In this document: one piece after another, positions 1 to 9,660 of the stretch
Position numbering within the stretch: the first letter of the stretch is position 1
Layout of the letters: the number at the start of each line of letters is the position of its first letter
The notes under the pieces: model-generated
The model's input: only the letters and a program-made list of their open reading frames with translations
Told to the model about the DNA's origin: nothing
The model's database searches: none
NCBI RefSeq assembly: GCF_014641595.1
Contig: NZ_BMIA01000002.1
Coordinates: 1,178,001-1,242,000, forward strand
Length of the DNA stretch: 64,000 bases
Reading direction: 5' to 3'
From: Dyadobacter endophyticus
Lineage (GTDB): Bacteria; Bacteroidota; Bacteroidia; Cytophagales; Spirosomataceae
Program-made: the position numbers and the translations under genes

Positions 1-1077
1 TATGACCGAGTGACCGCTGAGGTATTCGGGAAATGGCGGAGTTTGCAGGAATGGCTTCCAGGTTGGGTCGATATACTTACGGATGGCCGTTTCGGGGCGG
101 AGGCGGTTGCTGCGGTATTTCTCGTCCCAGCAAGTCATAAAGCCGTCCATAAGCCCGATCGCCACCGAAGCGTTGATCAGCATGGTTTTAGAAAAATCGG
201 TTTTTGCTTTCCGGCAGGCAATGTCCGTAATTCCCATCCAATGCGCACCCGGAGAGATTTTCTTCATCCCTACCAATAAATGGCCTTTGTTTTCCAACGC
301 AAACGGATTACAATCCCAGAAGGCGGCGATCGTACGATGCTCCTGCGCTTTTTGATCGTCGTCGTAATTGAGCTTCATCAGTTTGTAAAACTCCGAATCT
401 TTTGCTTCGGAGAAGGCGATCGGGGGCGCCGGGCGGAACTGTGAGGCCGAATCCAGTGTAAACGGACGCACCGTTTTGAAATAAGGTTCTACCGGCGGAA
501 AATAACCCGGAGGTGTCGGATACCACGTTCCCGGGCCGCCGTGCGGCTCATACCGAGGAAAGTTGCTGATCTTGTTGTAACGGTCGCCTTTGGCATACTT
601 CAAAATCTGCTTACTTACTGCCAACGCATACTCCTGCGAGCCGGCTATTACCTCGTCTGTAAACCCGATTTTCTTGCAGGAATCTATCAGGCTTTGCTGG
701 TATTTTTTGAGCAGCATATCGCCCGAAGGCTGCATTTTTTTCGCCGTTTCCAGCATTGCCAAGGCGGAAGCGAGCTGGTAGGAATATTCCTCCACTTTCG
801 GCTTTTCGATTTCCGGAAAATCGTTCAGCACGCCGTGCATGGTAGGATATGCCTTGTCGCTCTGAGCAACCACTTCATAGCCCGCCAGACAGGCATAAGC
901 GTAAAACCTGGCTCCCAGCGGCGGGTTCGTGACGTCATGCACCATTACGTCGGTCATTTGCAACGTTACCTGCCCTATTACAGTCGGATCGATCTCCTTT
1001 TTAGATTCACTTTTCTTGCAGGCCGTCCACATGACGGCCAACAGCAATACGAGGAGAAGGTTATTGAACTTTGCCAA
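1..1077 (-). CDS. Vanadium-dependent haloperoxidase family lipoprotein (C-terminus cut by window)
   Basis: The 359 codons in the window give an alpha-helical vanadate-dependent haloperoxidase / PAP2-superfamily protein. Near the cut end it carries WDEKYRSNRLRPE, with the vanadate-binding Lys and an Arg-Pro seven residues later, and then FPEYLSGHS, the Ser-Gly-His vanadate/acid-base motif. The distal Arg...His ligands lie outside the window. I chose a TTG start because an in-frame TAA lies only five codons upstream, no ATG precedes the signal peptide, and TTG gives a good lipoprotein signal ending WTAC (Cys20). The start overlaps the stop of the upstream FG-GAP gene by 17 bases, so the two are probably translationally coupled. 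It resembles the haloperoxidase at 10173 on the other strand. Family is firm; whether it halogenates or only dephosphorylates is unknown. Confidence 0.85.
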   Translation of the reverse strand, partial: MAKFNNLLLVLLLAVMWTACKKSESKKEIDPTVIGQVTLQMTDVMVHDVTNPPLGARFYAYACLAGYEVVAQSDKAYPTMHGVLNDFPEIEKPKVEEYSYQLASALAMLETAKKMQPSGDMLLKKYQQSLIDSCKKIGFTDEVIAGSQEYALAVSKQILKYAKGDRYNKISNFPRYEPHGGPGTWYPTPPGYFPPVEPYFKTVRPFTLDSASQFRPAPPIAFSEAKDSEFYKLMKLNYDDDQKAQEHRTIAAFWDCNPFALENKGHLLVGMKKISPGAHWMGITDIACRKAKTDFSKTMLINASVAIGLMDGFMTCWDEKYRSNRLRPETAIRKYIDPTWKPFLQTPPFPEYLSGHSVI

Positions 1078-4000
1078 TTTGATATGCTTTTACTTCCTGT
1101 TGATTAATTCCGAACAACAACTTATTTCCAAGCGGCAGTACACTTCTCACATCCCCTTTCAGCCCAAAGCCTGATTTATCCTGATGTACGTATTCGAACT
1201 GCCCTTTCCCATTTCCTTGCAATAGAATACCATAATTGGCATCGTATTTCCCGAAGCGAAGCCGGGCCTTGCTGACATTACCGCAAAGGAGCAAATCCTT
1301 TTTACCATCTGCGTTGTAATCGAGCGAAGTAATGGTGTAAACCGGCGATACCTGAACTTGCAACGGCAATGCCTTCTCTGTAAATTTGCCGTTCCCTGCT
1401 CTTTCGAAATAGGCCGTTTTCAAATAGTTCGCTTTCAGCTCTTTCGCTCCTTCTAGTTCTTCTTTTGTAAAAATTTCTTTCACGGTCAGGTCCGCGTAAC
1501 TTTTATAGTCTTGAAAACGGGTACGCATAATGCTCATCTGATCCAGCATTTCGTCGCGGGTTACGTACGGGTAGCTTTTTCCCTGAATATAGAAGCTCAT
1601 GATCGGGTCAACGGAGCCATTGTCGTCGAAATCCTTATAAACCATTTCTACGGGCTCGGCATCGCTGGCTTTGCATTGGGTGTTGGTACCCATGTTGCCA
1701 ATCACGAGGTCGTCCTTACCGTCGCCATTCAGGTCTTCGACGAGGATTTTGTTCCACCAACCATTGTAAGGTTTGTCAAAATAGTCGGTGGTCTTGTTTT
1801 CGAGTTTACCATTCGTATTGACAAACACAGTAACCGGCATCCATTCCCCTACCACGATCAGATCGGCTTTTTTGTCGCCGTTCAAATCCGTCCACGCAGC
1901 ATCGGTAACAAGGCCAATGCGTTCCAGTTCTTTCGACAATGCTGCCGTCTGGTCAGTGAATTTACCCTTTCCATCATTAATGAGCACATAGCTGCGCGGC
2001 GTTTCAGGATAGCGGCCTGGTATCACGCGACCGCCTACGAAAAGGTCGGGCTTGCCATCTCCATTGATGTCTGTCGCACGTACACAGCTCGCGCTCGTAA
2101 GCATTGCAGGCAACGCGTTGGTACTTTTGGTAAAGTTGCCTTTGCCGTCGTTGACATACAGCCGGCTTTGCAGCAAGGGATCTTCGGGCATAAAGCTCGC
2201 GTAACCGCCGCTGGCAACGAAGATATCCTGCGTGCCATCGCCGTTCGCGTCAAAAAACAATGCATCCGTATCTTCACTTTGTTTATCCGCTTCAAACGCA
2301 GGCACCGGTTTCAAACTGAACGTCCCGCCTTTTTGCTGAATGTACAATCTGGCTACTTCACCGGACGTACCGCCGATAAACACATCCTCCAAGCCATCGC
2401 CATTCACATCGCCTTTTCTCATACACGGATTCGTGAAGGAAATCGGGTTGATCAGCAGCGGCTGGCGTTTGAAATCATTCAGCTTCACCGCAGGGCTCTT
2501 GAATGTAATCGGTGAAGCTATTTGTGCAAACAACGGCGTGACAGCTTTGTCAGCTTTCGCCTTCTCCTTAGCATTTGCCTCGGAGAGCGCCAGCGTTGCA
2601 TTCGTTTTCGGGTTAATAACCTTTTCCTGTTTGCCATTGAGCCAGGTTACCACCAGCGAATCGACAGACCCTTCCTTACCCAATCCGAAATGCAGCACCG
2701 GCGACACACTCGACTGGTAACCGCGTGTCGGCATTTGTTCGAGGTATTGTTGCTGCCCCTTCTGATAAATCGTCACCTTCGCACCAATCCCGAGCGTGTT
2801 TTGGCCGGCTCCGGTGAGTTTCACTTTGAGATAATTGTTTTTCAAATGCTTATCGCCATCGTTCTGGTAAATGAATGCAGGCTTGTTGATGTTGTTGACA
2901 ACGAGGTCGAGGTCGCCATCGTTATCAAGGTCGGCGTAGGCTGCGCCGCCGGAGTTAGAGATCTCACCCAGGCCCCAGCTGTCGGCTACGTTGGTAAATG
3001 TCAGGTCTTTCTTATTTTGAAAAAGGTAGTTCTTCATATTGGAAGAAGGCATTTGGTACACCAGTTGCAGCACGTCTTCCCGTTTTACCTGTCCTTCGAT
3101 GCGCTTCAAGTGGTCGCCCATAAACTTCACAAAATCCATATTCGTGAAGTCGCGCAGGTTACCGTTTGTGATGAAAAGGTCTTTCCAGCCGTCGTTATCA
3201 TAGTCGGCAAATAGCGACGCCCAGCTCCAATCGGTATTGGAAACCCCCGAAAGCTGGCCGATTTCGGAGAATACAGGTTGTTTTGTACCCTTGCCCAAGC
3301 CTTCGTTCAGTTGCAGCATATTGCGCATATACTGGTGATGGAAACCCATTTTGACGTTGAAATCAAACAATTCGTAGTTATCCAGGCCCGTCAGCAGCTT
3401 TTGGCGGCGGTTATCTTCCGGAAGCATATCGAGCGTGAAAATATCGGGCAGGCCGTCGTTATTGAAATCGGCGATGTCGTTGCCCATCGAGGAATGCGAC
3501 GTGTGGCCGATGCTGGCATCGAGCGCGTCGGTGAAGGTGCCGTTGCCATTATTAATATATAAAAAGTCGGGAACGGAGTAATCGTTGGAAATGTACATAT
3601 CCTGCCAGCCGTCCTGGTTAACGTCGGCAATGCCGATACCAAGGCCGTAGGTCAGTTGTGAGCTGTGAATGCCCGCTTTCTTCGTAATATCTGTAAAATG
3701 TGGTGCGCCGTTTTGCGGGTCGTTGCGGAAAAGCCTCACGCCGGTAACCGGGTCTTCTTTTTTCAGGATATCCGCCGTACTTGCCTCGTCGAGGATCGGG
3801 AGGGCTTTCGGGTTATGGTTGAGCAGGAACATATCGAGGTCCCCATCTTTGTCAAAATCGAAAAATGCCGCTTGTGTGCTGTTGCTTAAAACGCCCAGAC
3901 CGTATTGCTCCGCCATTTCTTCAAATTGCGGCACCCCCTGGGCATTGTTTCCTTTGTTGATGAATAACTGGTCTTTCAGGCTCTCGGGCGAAACCGCACC

Positions 4001-4447
4001 GGAGTAGCAAACATAAATATCCAGTTTACCATCTCCATTTACATCCGCCATGGTGACGCCTGTCTTCCACGGGCGCTCACGCCCTCCTACCTGCGCAATG
4101 CCGGTGATGTCCTCGAATATCATCTTACCCTTGTTCAGGTAAAGCTTGTTGGGCACCATGTTGCCGGTGAAGTAAATATCGTCGAGTCCGTCGCTATTCA
4201 GATCGCCTACTGCTACTCCCCCGCCGTTATAGAAGTATTCATACATCAGCACATTGGTGTTCAACCCCTCGGTCAATGTATTGGAGAAATCTACTTTTGT
4301 TTGTTCGGGGCTCAGCAACGTAAAGAGTTTGGGGCCCTCAGGGCCTTTCTTTTCTTCTTTGGAATCGGAGGATTTGTCACAACCGGAAAGTACCAGTCCA
4401 GCGACCAGAACAATGCTGCCTGCTTTCCAGGGCCATATTTGCTTCAT
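1061..4447 (-). CDS. FG-GAP/VCBS repeat lipoprotein with ASPIC/UnbV domain
   Basis: This is a 1128-residue predicted surface lipoprotein. The signal peptide ends LSGC (Cys23), followed by a charged KSSDSKEEKK stretch like Bacteroidota surface-export signals. The body holds many FG-GAP/VCBS blades with Ca-binding-like loops such as DLNSDGLDD, DVNGDGKLD and DFDKDGDLD. They form one propeller in roughly residues 60-530 and another after about 650. Between them, around residues 545-625, lies an ASPIC/UnbV segment (GIGAKVTIYQKG... SSVSPVLHFGLG). It follows susD after a strong terminator-like hairpin and overlaps the downstream haloperoxidase. Such proteins are usually adhesins or binding scaffolds; I infer it binds the substrate handled by the SusCD pair or the haloperoxidase. 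No catalytic residues are recognisable. Confidence 0.9.
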   Translation of the reverse strand: MKQIWPWKAGSIVLVAGLVLSGCDKSSDSKEEKKGPEGPKLFTLLSPEQTKVDFSNTLTEGLNTNVLMYEYFYNGGGVAVGDLNSDGLDDIYFTGNMVPNKLYLNKGKMIFEDITGIAQVGGRERPWKTGVTMADVNGDGKLDIYVCYSGAVSPESLKDQLFINKGNNAQGVPQFEEMAEQYGLGVLSNSTQAAFFDFDKDGDLDMFLLNHNPKALPILDEASTADILKKEDPVTGVRLFRNDPQNGAPHFTDITKKAGIHSSQLTYGLGIGIADVNQDGWQDMYISNDYSVPDFLYINNGNGTFTDALDASIGHTSHSSMGNDIADFNNDGLPDIFTLDMLPEDNRRQKLLTGLDNYELFDFNVKMGFHHQYMRNMLQLNEGLGKGTKQPVFSEIGQLSGVSNTDWSWASLFADYDNDGWKDLFITNGNLRDFTNMDFVKFMGDHLKRIEGQVKREDVLQLVYQMPSSNMKNYLFQNKKDLTFTNVADSWGLGEISNSGGAAYADLDNDGDLDLVVNNINKPAFIYQNDGDKHLKNNYLKVKLTGAGQNTLGIGAKVTIYQKGQQQYLEQMPTRGYQSSVSPVLHFGLGKEGSVDSLVVTWLNGKQEKVINPKTNATLALSEANAKEKAKADKAVTPLFAQIASPITFKSPAVKLNDFKRQPLLINPISFTNPCMRKGDVNGDGLEDVFIGGTSGEVARLYIQQKGGTFSLKPVPAFEADKQSEDTDALFFDANGDGTQDIFVASGGYASFMPEDPLLQSRLYVNDGKGNFTKSTNALPAMLTSASCVRATDINGDGKPDLFVGGRVIPGRYPETPRSYVLINDGKGKFTDQTAALSKELERIGLVTDAAWTDLNGDKKADLIVVGEWMPVTVFVNTNGKLENKTTDYFDKPYNGWWNKILVEDLNGDGKDDLVIGNMGTNTQCKASDAEPVEMVYKDFDDNGSVDPIMSFYIQGKSYPYVTRDEMLDQMSIMRTRFQDYKSYADLTVKEIFTKEELEGAKELKANYLKTAYFERAGNGKFTEKALPLQVQVSPVYTITSLDYNADGKKDLLLCGNVSKARLRFGKYDANYGILLQGNGKGQFEYVHQDKSGFGLKGDVRSVLPLGNKLLFGINQQEVKAYQIGKVQ

Positions 4448-4482
4448 GACAGGAATGAAGAGTTTTGAAGGAGTAAAAAAAG

Positions 4483-4513
4483 AAACTATGCCTTGTAAGC
4501 CAAGGCATAGTTT
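4483..4513 (-). terminator. Intrinsic terminator after susD
   Basis: A perfect 13-base stem (4483-4495 with 4501-4513) has a 5-base loop. On the minus strand it is followed by CTTTTTTTACT, a classic Rho-independent terminator. It sits between susD (ends 4540) and the FG-GAP gene (starts 4447). The downstream FG-GAP/haloperoxidase pair is therefore expressed by read-through or from its own promoter, which would lower its level relative to susCD. Confidence 0.85.
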
Positions 4514-4539
4514 CAGTAAAATTAGTCAATAAAATATAA

Positions 4540-6414
4540 CTATTTATCGTAACCCGGGTTTTGTACCAGTTTTGCGTTACGGTTGATTTCGTCGCGGCTA
4601 AACGGACGGAAATACATCTTATCGACCCACGTACGGTTTTCGTGCGATTTCTCTTCTACCGGAGTATAAGTATAATCGTAAACCGTTGGATCATAGTGAT
4701 ATGGCTCCTTCATTGATTTACCTGGCTTGAATTTACCGATCACGTTGATGTATTGCAACGAACGGCCCAATGTGGTCGGAGCGATCATCCAGCGACGTGC
4801 ATCGTGGTAACGCTGTTCCTCGTAAGCCATTTCAATGCGCTTCTCGTGACGATAAGCCTCCTTCAAAGCAGCACCTGAAACTTTCAATGCAGGCATACCC
4901 GCACGGAAGCGGATCTTGTTCAGCCATTCCAATGCAACGGCTTCTTCGCCTACTTCAATGCTCGCCTCAATGTAGTTGAACACGTTTTCAGTCACACGCA
5001 TGAACGGCCATGGGATGTTCTGGCGATCGGTGTTGTCGTACAACGACGGGTTCGGATCGATGAACTTACGCATGTAGTAACCAGTACGGCTTCCGTTCCA
5101 GTCTTCGATAGAGCTGCTGCGGGTATCCAATCCTTTGCGGTTGATCAGCGCACCTTTGTCGTCCAGAAGGTCATAAGCACCGGTCTGAATCTGGTTAGCA
5201 GGGTCTTTCGCATCCGAAGGACGTGGTTTCCAGGTAGCACCGTCGTACATTACCGTTGCATAGAAGCGTGGGTCGCGATTTGTGTACGGGCTTGCTTTAT
5301 GGGCAGGGTTAGTCCATGAGAACGAAGTACCGTCCATCATTTCGTAATCATCTACAAGCGTTCCGATCGGCGTGTTACCAGCCCAGTTGTGGTAGCCGTT
5401 AGGACCATTGTTCAAACCGGTCTGACGTGCGCCTTCGTTCTGGCTTGGCGTAAAGTAACGCCCGAAAATAATATCGTTCGCCGAAGCATCCAGGGACTTG
5501 TCCGCGCTGGCACCCGCCATCGCCAACGAAATGTAGTTGAGACGTCCCTGCTCCTGGGTTACCGGAGCTGTCAGGTTCAGTTTGTAACCTGCGCCACCTG
5601 CATCCAGGGCAGCTTTTGCAGCCGCCTGTGCAGCGGTCCAGCGAGCCTTGCGGTCACCTGAGGTATATCCCAGGAACTCAGGGTTGGGGAAAGCGGAGAT
5701 CACAGCCGATTTTGCCTTCGCAGTTGGGATGTCATGCAAGTCGCTCGCAGCGTACAGTAATATCCTTGCTTTCAATGCGAGCGCGGCAGCTTTGGTGGCG
5801 CGGCCTTTTACCAGCGATTTTCCGTCCAGCAACAATGCAGAGCTGTCGGCATCACTTACAATCGACTTCACGCACTCATCAAAAGTAGCGCGGGCAACGG
5901 AGTAATCTTCGTTCAGCGCGTATACTTTCTTGATGAGGGGCACAGCACCATAATAGCGCACCAATTGCTGATAGTAGTAAGCACGCAAGAAGTATGCTTC
6001 ACCTTTCAGTCGCGCTTTCAAGGTTTCATCCGTAAATGTCGCAACACCCAGGTTTGAAATGGCGATGTTAGTTGCACGAATGTACTGGAACATCTGGCTC
6101 CAACCGTAGGTCGCGTCCACCCAACCGAGGTTAGAAGGGCTCAAACTACCTTCATTCACGGTATTGATGTTACGGCCTGTGTGAGTAAATACAGCTTCAT
6201 CGGTGAGTGAAGCGAGCATCTGCTCACTGAAACCTCCCTGCTGAAGACCTGCATAAACCCCGGTCACAAAACCTTCGGCCAATGCGCCGTCCTTCCACAC
6301 TGCGTCCGTAGGGATTTCGGTAGGCGGCGTTACATCCAGAAAGTCTGTATCGCACGACGAAAGTCCCCCCGCCAGTAATGCTATTAACAATAGACTTTTA
6401 TATTTCAATTTCAT
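4540..6414 (-). CDS. RagB/SusD family outer-membrane nutrient-binding lipoprotein
   Basis: This 624-residue SusD-like lipoprotein has a signal peptide ending LSSC (Cys21) followed by DTDFLDVTPPTE, the usual SusD N-terminus. Helical TPR-like segments such as AYFLRAYYYQQLVRYYGAVPLI and the C-terminal block with RHEKRIEMAYEEQRYHDARRW are diagnostic of the family. SusD proteins cap the SusC barrel on the cell surface and bind the oligomer to be imported. It lies 12 bases downstream of its susC. The ligand cannot be read from sequence; the absence of any glycosidase nearby suggests it may not be an ordinary polysaccharide. Confidence 0.95.
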   Translation of the reverse strand: MKLKYKSLLLIALLAGGLSSCDTDFLDVTPPTEIPTDAVWKDGALAEGFVTGVYAGLQQGGFSEQMLASLTDEAVFTHTGRNINTVNEGSLSPSNLGWVDATYGWSQMFQYIRATNIAISNLGVATFTDETLKARLKGEAYFLRAYYYQQLVRYYGAVPLIKKVYALNEDYSVARATFDECVKSIVSDADSSALLLDGKSLVKGRATKAAALALKARILLYAASDLHDIPTAKAKSAVISAFPNPEFLGYTSGDRKARWTAAQAAAKAALDAGGAGYKLNLTAPVTQEQGRLNYISLAMAGASADKSLDASANDIIFGRYFTPSQNEGARQTGLNNGPNGYHNWAGNTPIGTLVDDYEMMDGTSFSWTNPAHKASPYTNRDPRFYATVMYDGATWKPRPSDAKDPANQIQTGAYDLLDDKGALINRKGLDTRSSSIEDWNGSRTGYYMRKFIDPNPSLYDNTDRQNIPWPFMRVTENVFNYIEASIEVGEEAVALEWLNKIRFRAGMPALKVSGAALKEAYRHEKRIEMAYEEQRYHDARRWMIAPTTLGRSLQYINVIGKFKPGKSMKEPYHYDPTVYDYTYTPVEEKSHENRTWVDKMYFRPFSRDEINRNAKLVQNPGYDK

Positions 6415-6426
6415 GTTTCTTATTCG

Positions 6427-9400
6427 TTAAAATGCTACACGTACTCCTGCGCTGAGAACTCTTGACTGCGGATAGTACTGACCGCTCGTAGTGGTTGCTT
6501 CCGGATCCCATACTTTGATCTTGTCGAAAGTGATGAAGTTCAAGCCGTTCACATAGATCCTGAAATTGGTCATTCCGATTTTCGAACCGACTTCAGATGG
6601 CAGGTTATACCCAATTTCGACGTTTTTCAAACGCAGGTAATTGTTGCTTTTCAGGAAGTAGTTGTTGAAACCAGCCTGGCCCGTGTTGGTGTAGTAACGG
6701 TTGTTCCGGTTGGTCAGACGTGGGTATTTGTCAGTCGGGTTGTCAATCGTCCAGCGGTGATCAAAGTCGTATTTCAGGTAATTACCGATGTCACCCGACT
6801 CGGTCAGACCTACAAGTTGAAGACCGCCCAGCGCTCCCTGGAACAACATAGCCAAGTCGAATTGTTTGTAGCCAAGGTTGATCGACGCACCACCTGTAAA
6901 CCATGGACGCTGCACTTTTTCGGAACGGATACGGTCGTCACCATTGATTTTGCCATCATTGTTAACGTCTTTGAACTTCATGTCACCAGGACGAAGGTTA
7001 CCCGTGATCGGGCTGTAATCAAGCTTGTTGGCATCGATCTCCTCCTGGCTCTTGAATGCACCGTCGAACTGGTACACAAGGAATGAGTTGAAAGGCATTC
7101 CGGTCGTTTTTTGGTAAGAAGGAGCACCTGGCGTTTCATCCCAGTACTTGATCTTGTTTTTGGCATAACCACCATTCACGCTCACAGAATACGAGAAGTC
7201 GCCTGCATTGCCGTCGTAGCTCAGTTTGAACTCCCATCCTTTGTTTTGTAGTTTACCAAGGTTTTGGGGAGGAAGTTTTCCGTCGATACCCGCGGTTGAA
7301 GGTGTGGACCCTGCTTTTGGGATCAGCGTTTTCGAGCGGTTGTTTACGAAATAGTCAAACTCGAATGAAAGCTTGTCGTTGAACAAAGTACCTTCAATAC
7401 CGAAGTTGGTGTTGTTGGCAACCTCCCAGGTGAAGGTCGGGTTAGCCACGCGGCTTTCGAGCAATGTTTTGGCAACCTGATCATTGATAATGTAGCTACC
7501 AAAGCCCATGGTCGACAGATACTGGTATTCAGCCAATGTCTCTGTATTCAGGAGGTAGGGTTCAGCGCCCATTTGTCCCCATGAGGCACGTAGCTTCACG
7601 TTGTTGACATAGCGGGAAATGTTGTTTTTCCAGAAGCCTTCTTCCGAAATACGCCATCCGGCAGATACCCCGGGGAAGAAACCGAAACGGCCTTCTTTCG
7701 GGAATACATAGGAACCGTCTACACGCCACAGGAATTCAGCCAGGTATTTTTCCTTGAAGTTGTAACCCGCACGACCGTAGTAGCTCAACCGCGCACGTCT
7801 GTAAAGGTCACCATTGTTGGTACCTGAGTTACCGATGTTCTGCTCAGGCGTACCACCCGCAAAAAGTTGATCCACAACCGGCGAAATGTAGTAGCGGCGG
7901 AATGCAAAGAAACCATCTGCATCCACTTTCTCGCGCTGCGCACCAGCCATTATGTTGAAGTTATGGCCATCGATCGATTTTTCGTAAGAAACCTGGCCCG
8001 TCAACTGTACCGACAACTCCTGTGCCGAAGTTTCAGTCAGACGCGGATCTTTAAACGTAGAGCGCACTGTTCCTGTCAGGAATGGTGTTTTGCCGTCGGC
8101 CTCATACGTTTTCTTATCCCAGAAATACAATGTCCAGGGTGTTTCGAAGTTTTTCACGCGGCGTAGTTGCTTGTCAATCGCAGCCATCGCATTGACTTTC
8201 AATCCCGGAACGCCCGGTATCTGAATTTCCAATCCACCGTTAGTTTGGATGTAGTCTCTCTTGTCGTTGTTATAACCGGTAGTATTGGTGGTGATCACGG
8301 CAGGGTTCTGTCCGTTTTCGATATCCGGTCCTGGACGTCCGTCCGGCCAGATCGCGATTTCGGTTGGTTTACCACGCATCAGCATACGGAAGATGGCGCC
8401 GGCACTATTACCACCACTTGGGAAGTGACGGAACTCTTCACGCAAAGTCACCCCCAGGTTTGCTGAGATATATTTGTTGATTTTCGTATCCAGGTTCACA
8501 CGCATGTCATACTGCTTGTAACCGGTCGCCGAGTTGATATAGTAACCATCCTGATTGATATGGCCGATCGATGCGAGGTATTTAACGTTCTCGCTGCCAC
8601 CGGTCAACTGGAGGTTGTGGCGTTGCTGAGGTGCCCAGTTGCGGATCACCGAGCCGTACCAGTCGGTATTCGGGTGCAGGAAAGGATCTGAACCGTCACG
8701 GAATTTCTTCATGTCGTCGGGCGTAAACACCGCTGCCATCACGTTTCCGTTATCAGTTCTGGTATACGAGCCGTTGGTGTTGAAACCCTGCAACGCACCT
8801 TGCCACTGTCCTACGGGCAAGTTGTCATAGATCTGCAATTCATTACGGATAGTCGCATACTCGGCTGCATTCGACATTTTCGGCGTACGTGTTGGTTGTG
8901 ATACACCGAGGTTCAGGTCATAAGAAATCTGTGGTTTACCCGTTTTACCGCGTTTGGTCGTAATGAGGATTACCCCGTTACCTGCACGTGATCCGTAAAT
9001 TGCCGCAGCCGCATCTTTCAGTACCGAAATACTTTCGATATCGGCAGGGTTGATACGGTCGAGACCACCTGAACGGTTAGGAACACCGTCCACAACGATC
9101 AGCGCGTTACTGTTACCCAATGAGTTGGTACCGCGAATACGAATAGCTGAACCATCATAGCCAGGCTCACCGCTTGATTGTACCGCCGAAATACCAGGCA
9201 GACGACCACCCAATGTGTTGGACAAGTTAGCAGCAGGTGCTTTTTGAAGTTCTGCGCCTTTCACCGCTGTTACCGAGCCGGTCAGGGTAGCTTTTTTGGC
9301 AGTACCATAACCCACGACAACCACTTCTTCAAGTGCTTTGGTGTCGGCGAGCAAGGTTACATCGATGATGCTTTTACCACCAACGGAAACCTCTTGTGTC

Positions 9401-9660
9401 AGGTATCCGATAAAAGAGTAGACCAGTGTGCCGTTTCTTTCCGCGTTCACTGTATAAAGCCCCTCATTATCCGTTACTGTGCCTGCGGTGGTTCCTTTCA
9501 CGACAACGCTAACGCCAGGCAGCGGTTGTCCCTGTTCATCTTTGATCTTACCCTTGATGGTATTCTGGGCGAATGCGCCCACGACCGTCACCAGGGCCAG
9601 ACAAAGAGAAAAAACACTTCGTGATACAGCACGAGGCGTCCATCCAGTAGAAAATCTCAT
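6427..9660 (-). CDS. SusC/RagA family TonB-linked outer-membrane transporter
   Basis: This 1077-residue TonB-dependent porin has a Sec signal ending AFAQ. A carboxypeptidase-regulatory-like beta-sandwich (IKGKIKDEQGQPLPGVSVVVKGT) follows, then the plug with the TonB-box-like EEVVVVGYGTAKK and the SusC signature (GYDGSAIRIRGTNSLGNSNALIVVDGVPN), and then the barrel ending in VRVAF. Unlike the other two SusC proteins in the window it has no STN domain and no sigma/FecR genes beside it, so it is probably not under trans-envelope sigma control. It forms an operon with the susD 12 bases downstream and imports the ligand captured by that lipoprotein. Confidence 0.95.
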   Translation of the reverse strand: MRFSTGWTPRAVSRSVFSLCLALVTVVGAFAQNTIKGKIKDEQGQPLPGVSVVVKGTTAGTVTDNEGLYTVNAERNGTLVYSFIGYLTQEVSVGGKSIIDVTLLADTKALEEVVVVGYGTAKKATLTGSVTAVKGAELQKAPAANLSNTLGGRLPGISAVQSSGEPGYDGSAIRIRGTNSLGNSNALIVVDGVPNRSGGLDRINPADIESISVLKDAAAAIYGSRAGNGVILITTKRGKTGKPQISYDLNLGVSQPTRTPKMSNAAEYATIRNELQIYDNLPVGQWQGALQGFNTNGSYTRTDNGNVMAAVFTPDDMKKFRDGSDPFLHPNTDWYGSVIRNWAPQQRHNLQLTGGSENVKYLASIGHINQDGYYINSATGYKQYDMRVNLDTKINKYISANLGVTLREEFRHFPSGGNSAGAIFRMLMRGKPTEIAIWPDGRPGPDIENGQNPAVITTNTTGYNNDKRDYIQTNGGLEIQIPGVPGLKVNAMAAIDKQLRRVKNFETPWTLYFWDKKTYEADGKTPFLTGTVRSTFKDPRLTETSAQELSVQLTGQVSYEKSIDGHNFNIMAGAQREKVDADGFFAFRRYYISPVVDQLFAGGTPEQNIGNSGTNNGDLYRRARLSYYGRAGYNFKEKYLAEFLWRVDGSYVFPKEGRFGFFPGVSAGWRISEEGFWKNNISRYVNNVKLRASWGQMGAEPYLLNTETLAEYQYLSTMGFGSYIINDQVAKTLLESRVANPTFTWEVANNTNFGIEGTLFNDKLSFEFDYFVNNRSKTLIPKAGSTPSTAGIDGKLPPQNLGKLQNKGWEFKLSYDGNAGDFSYSVSVNGGYAKNKIKYWDETPGAPSYQKTTGMPFNSFLVYQFDGAFKSQEEIDANKLDYSPITGNLRPGDMKFKDVNNDGKINGDDRIRSEKVQRPWFTGGASINLGYKQFDLAMLFQGALGGLQLVGLTESGDIGNYLKYDFDHRWTIDNPTDKYPRLTNRNNRYYTNTGQAGFNNYFLKSNNYLRLKNVEIGYNLPSEVGSKIGMTNFRIYVNGLNFITFDKIKVWDPEATTTSGQYYPQSRVLSAGVRVAF

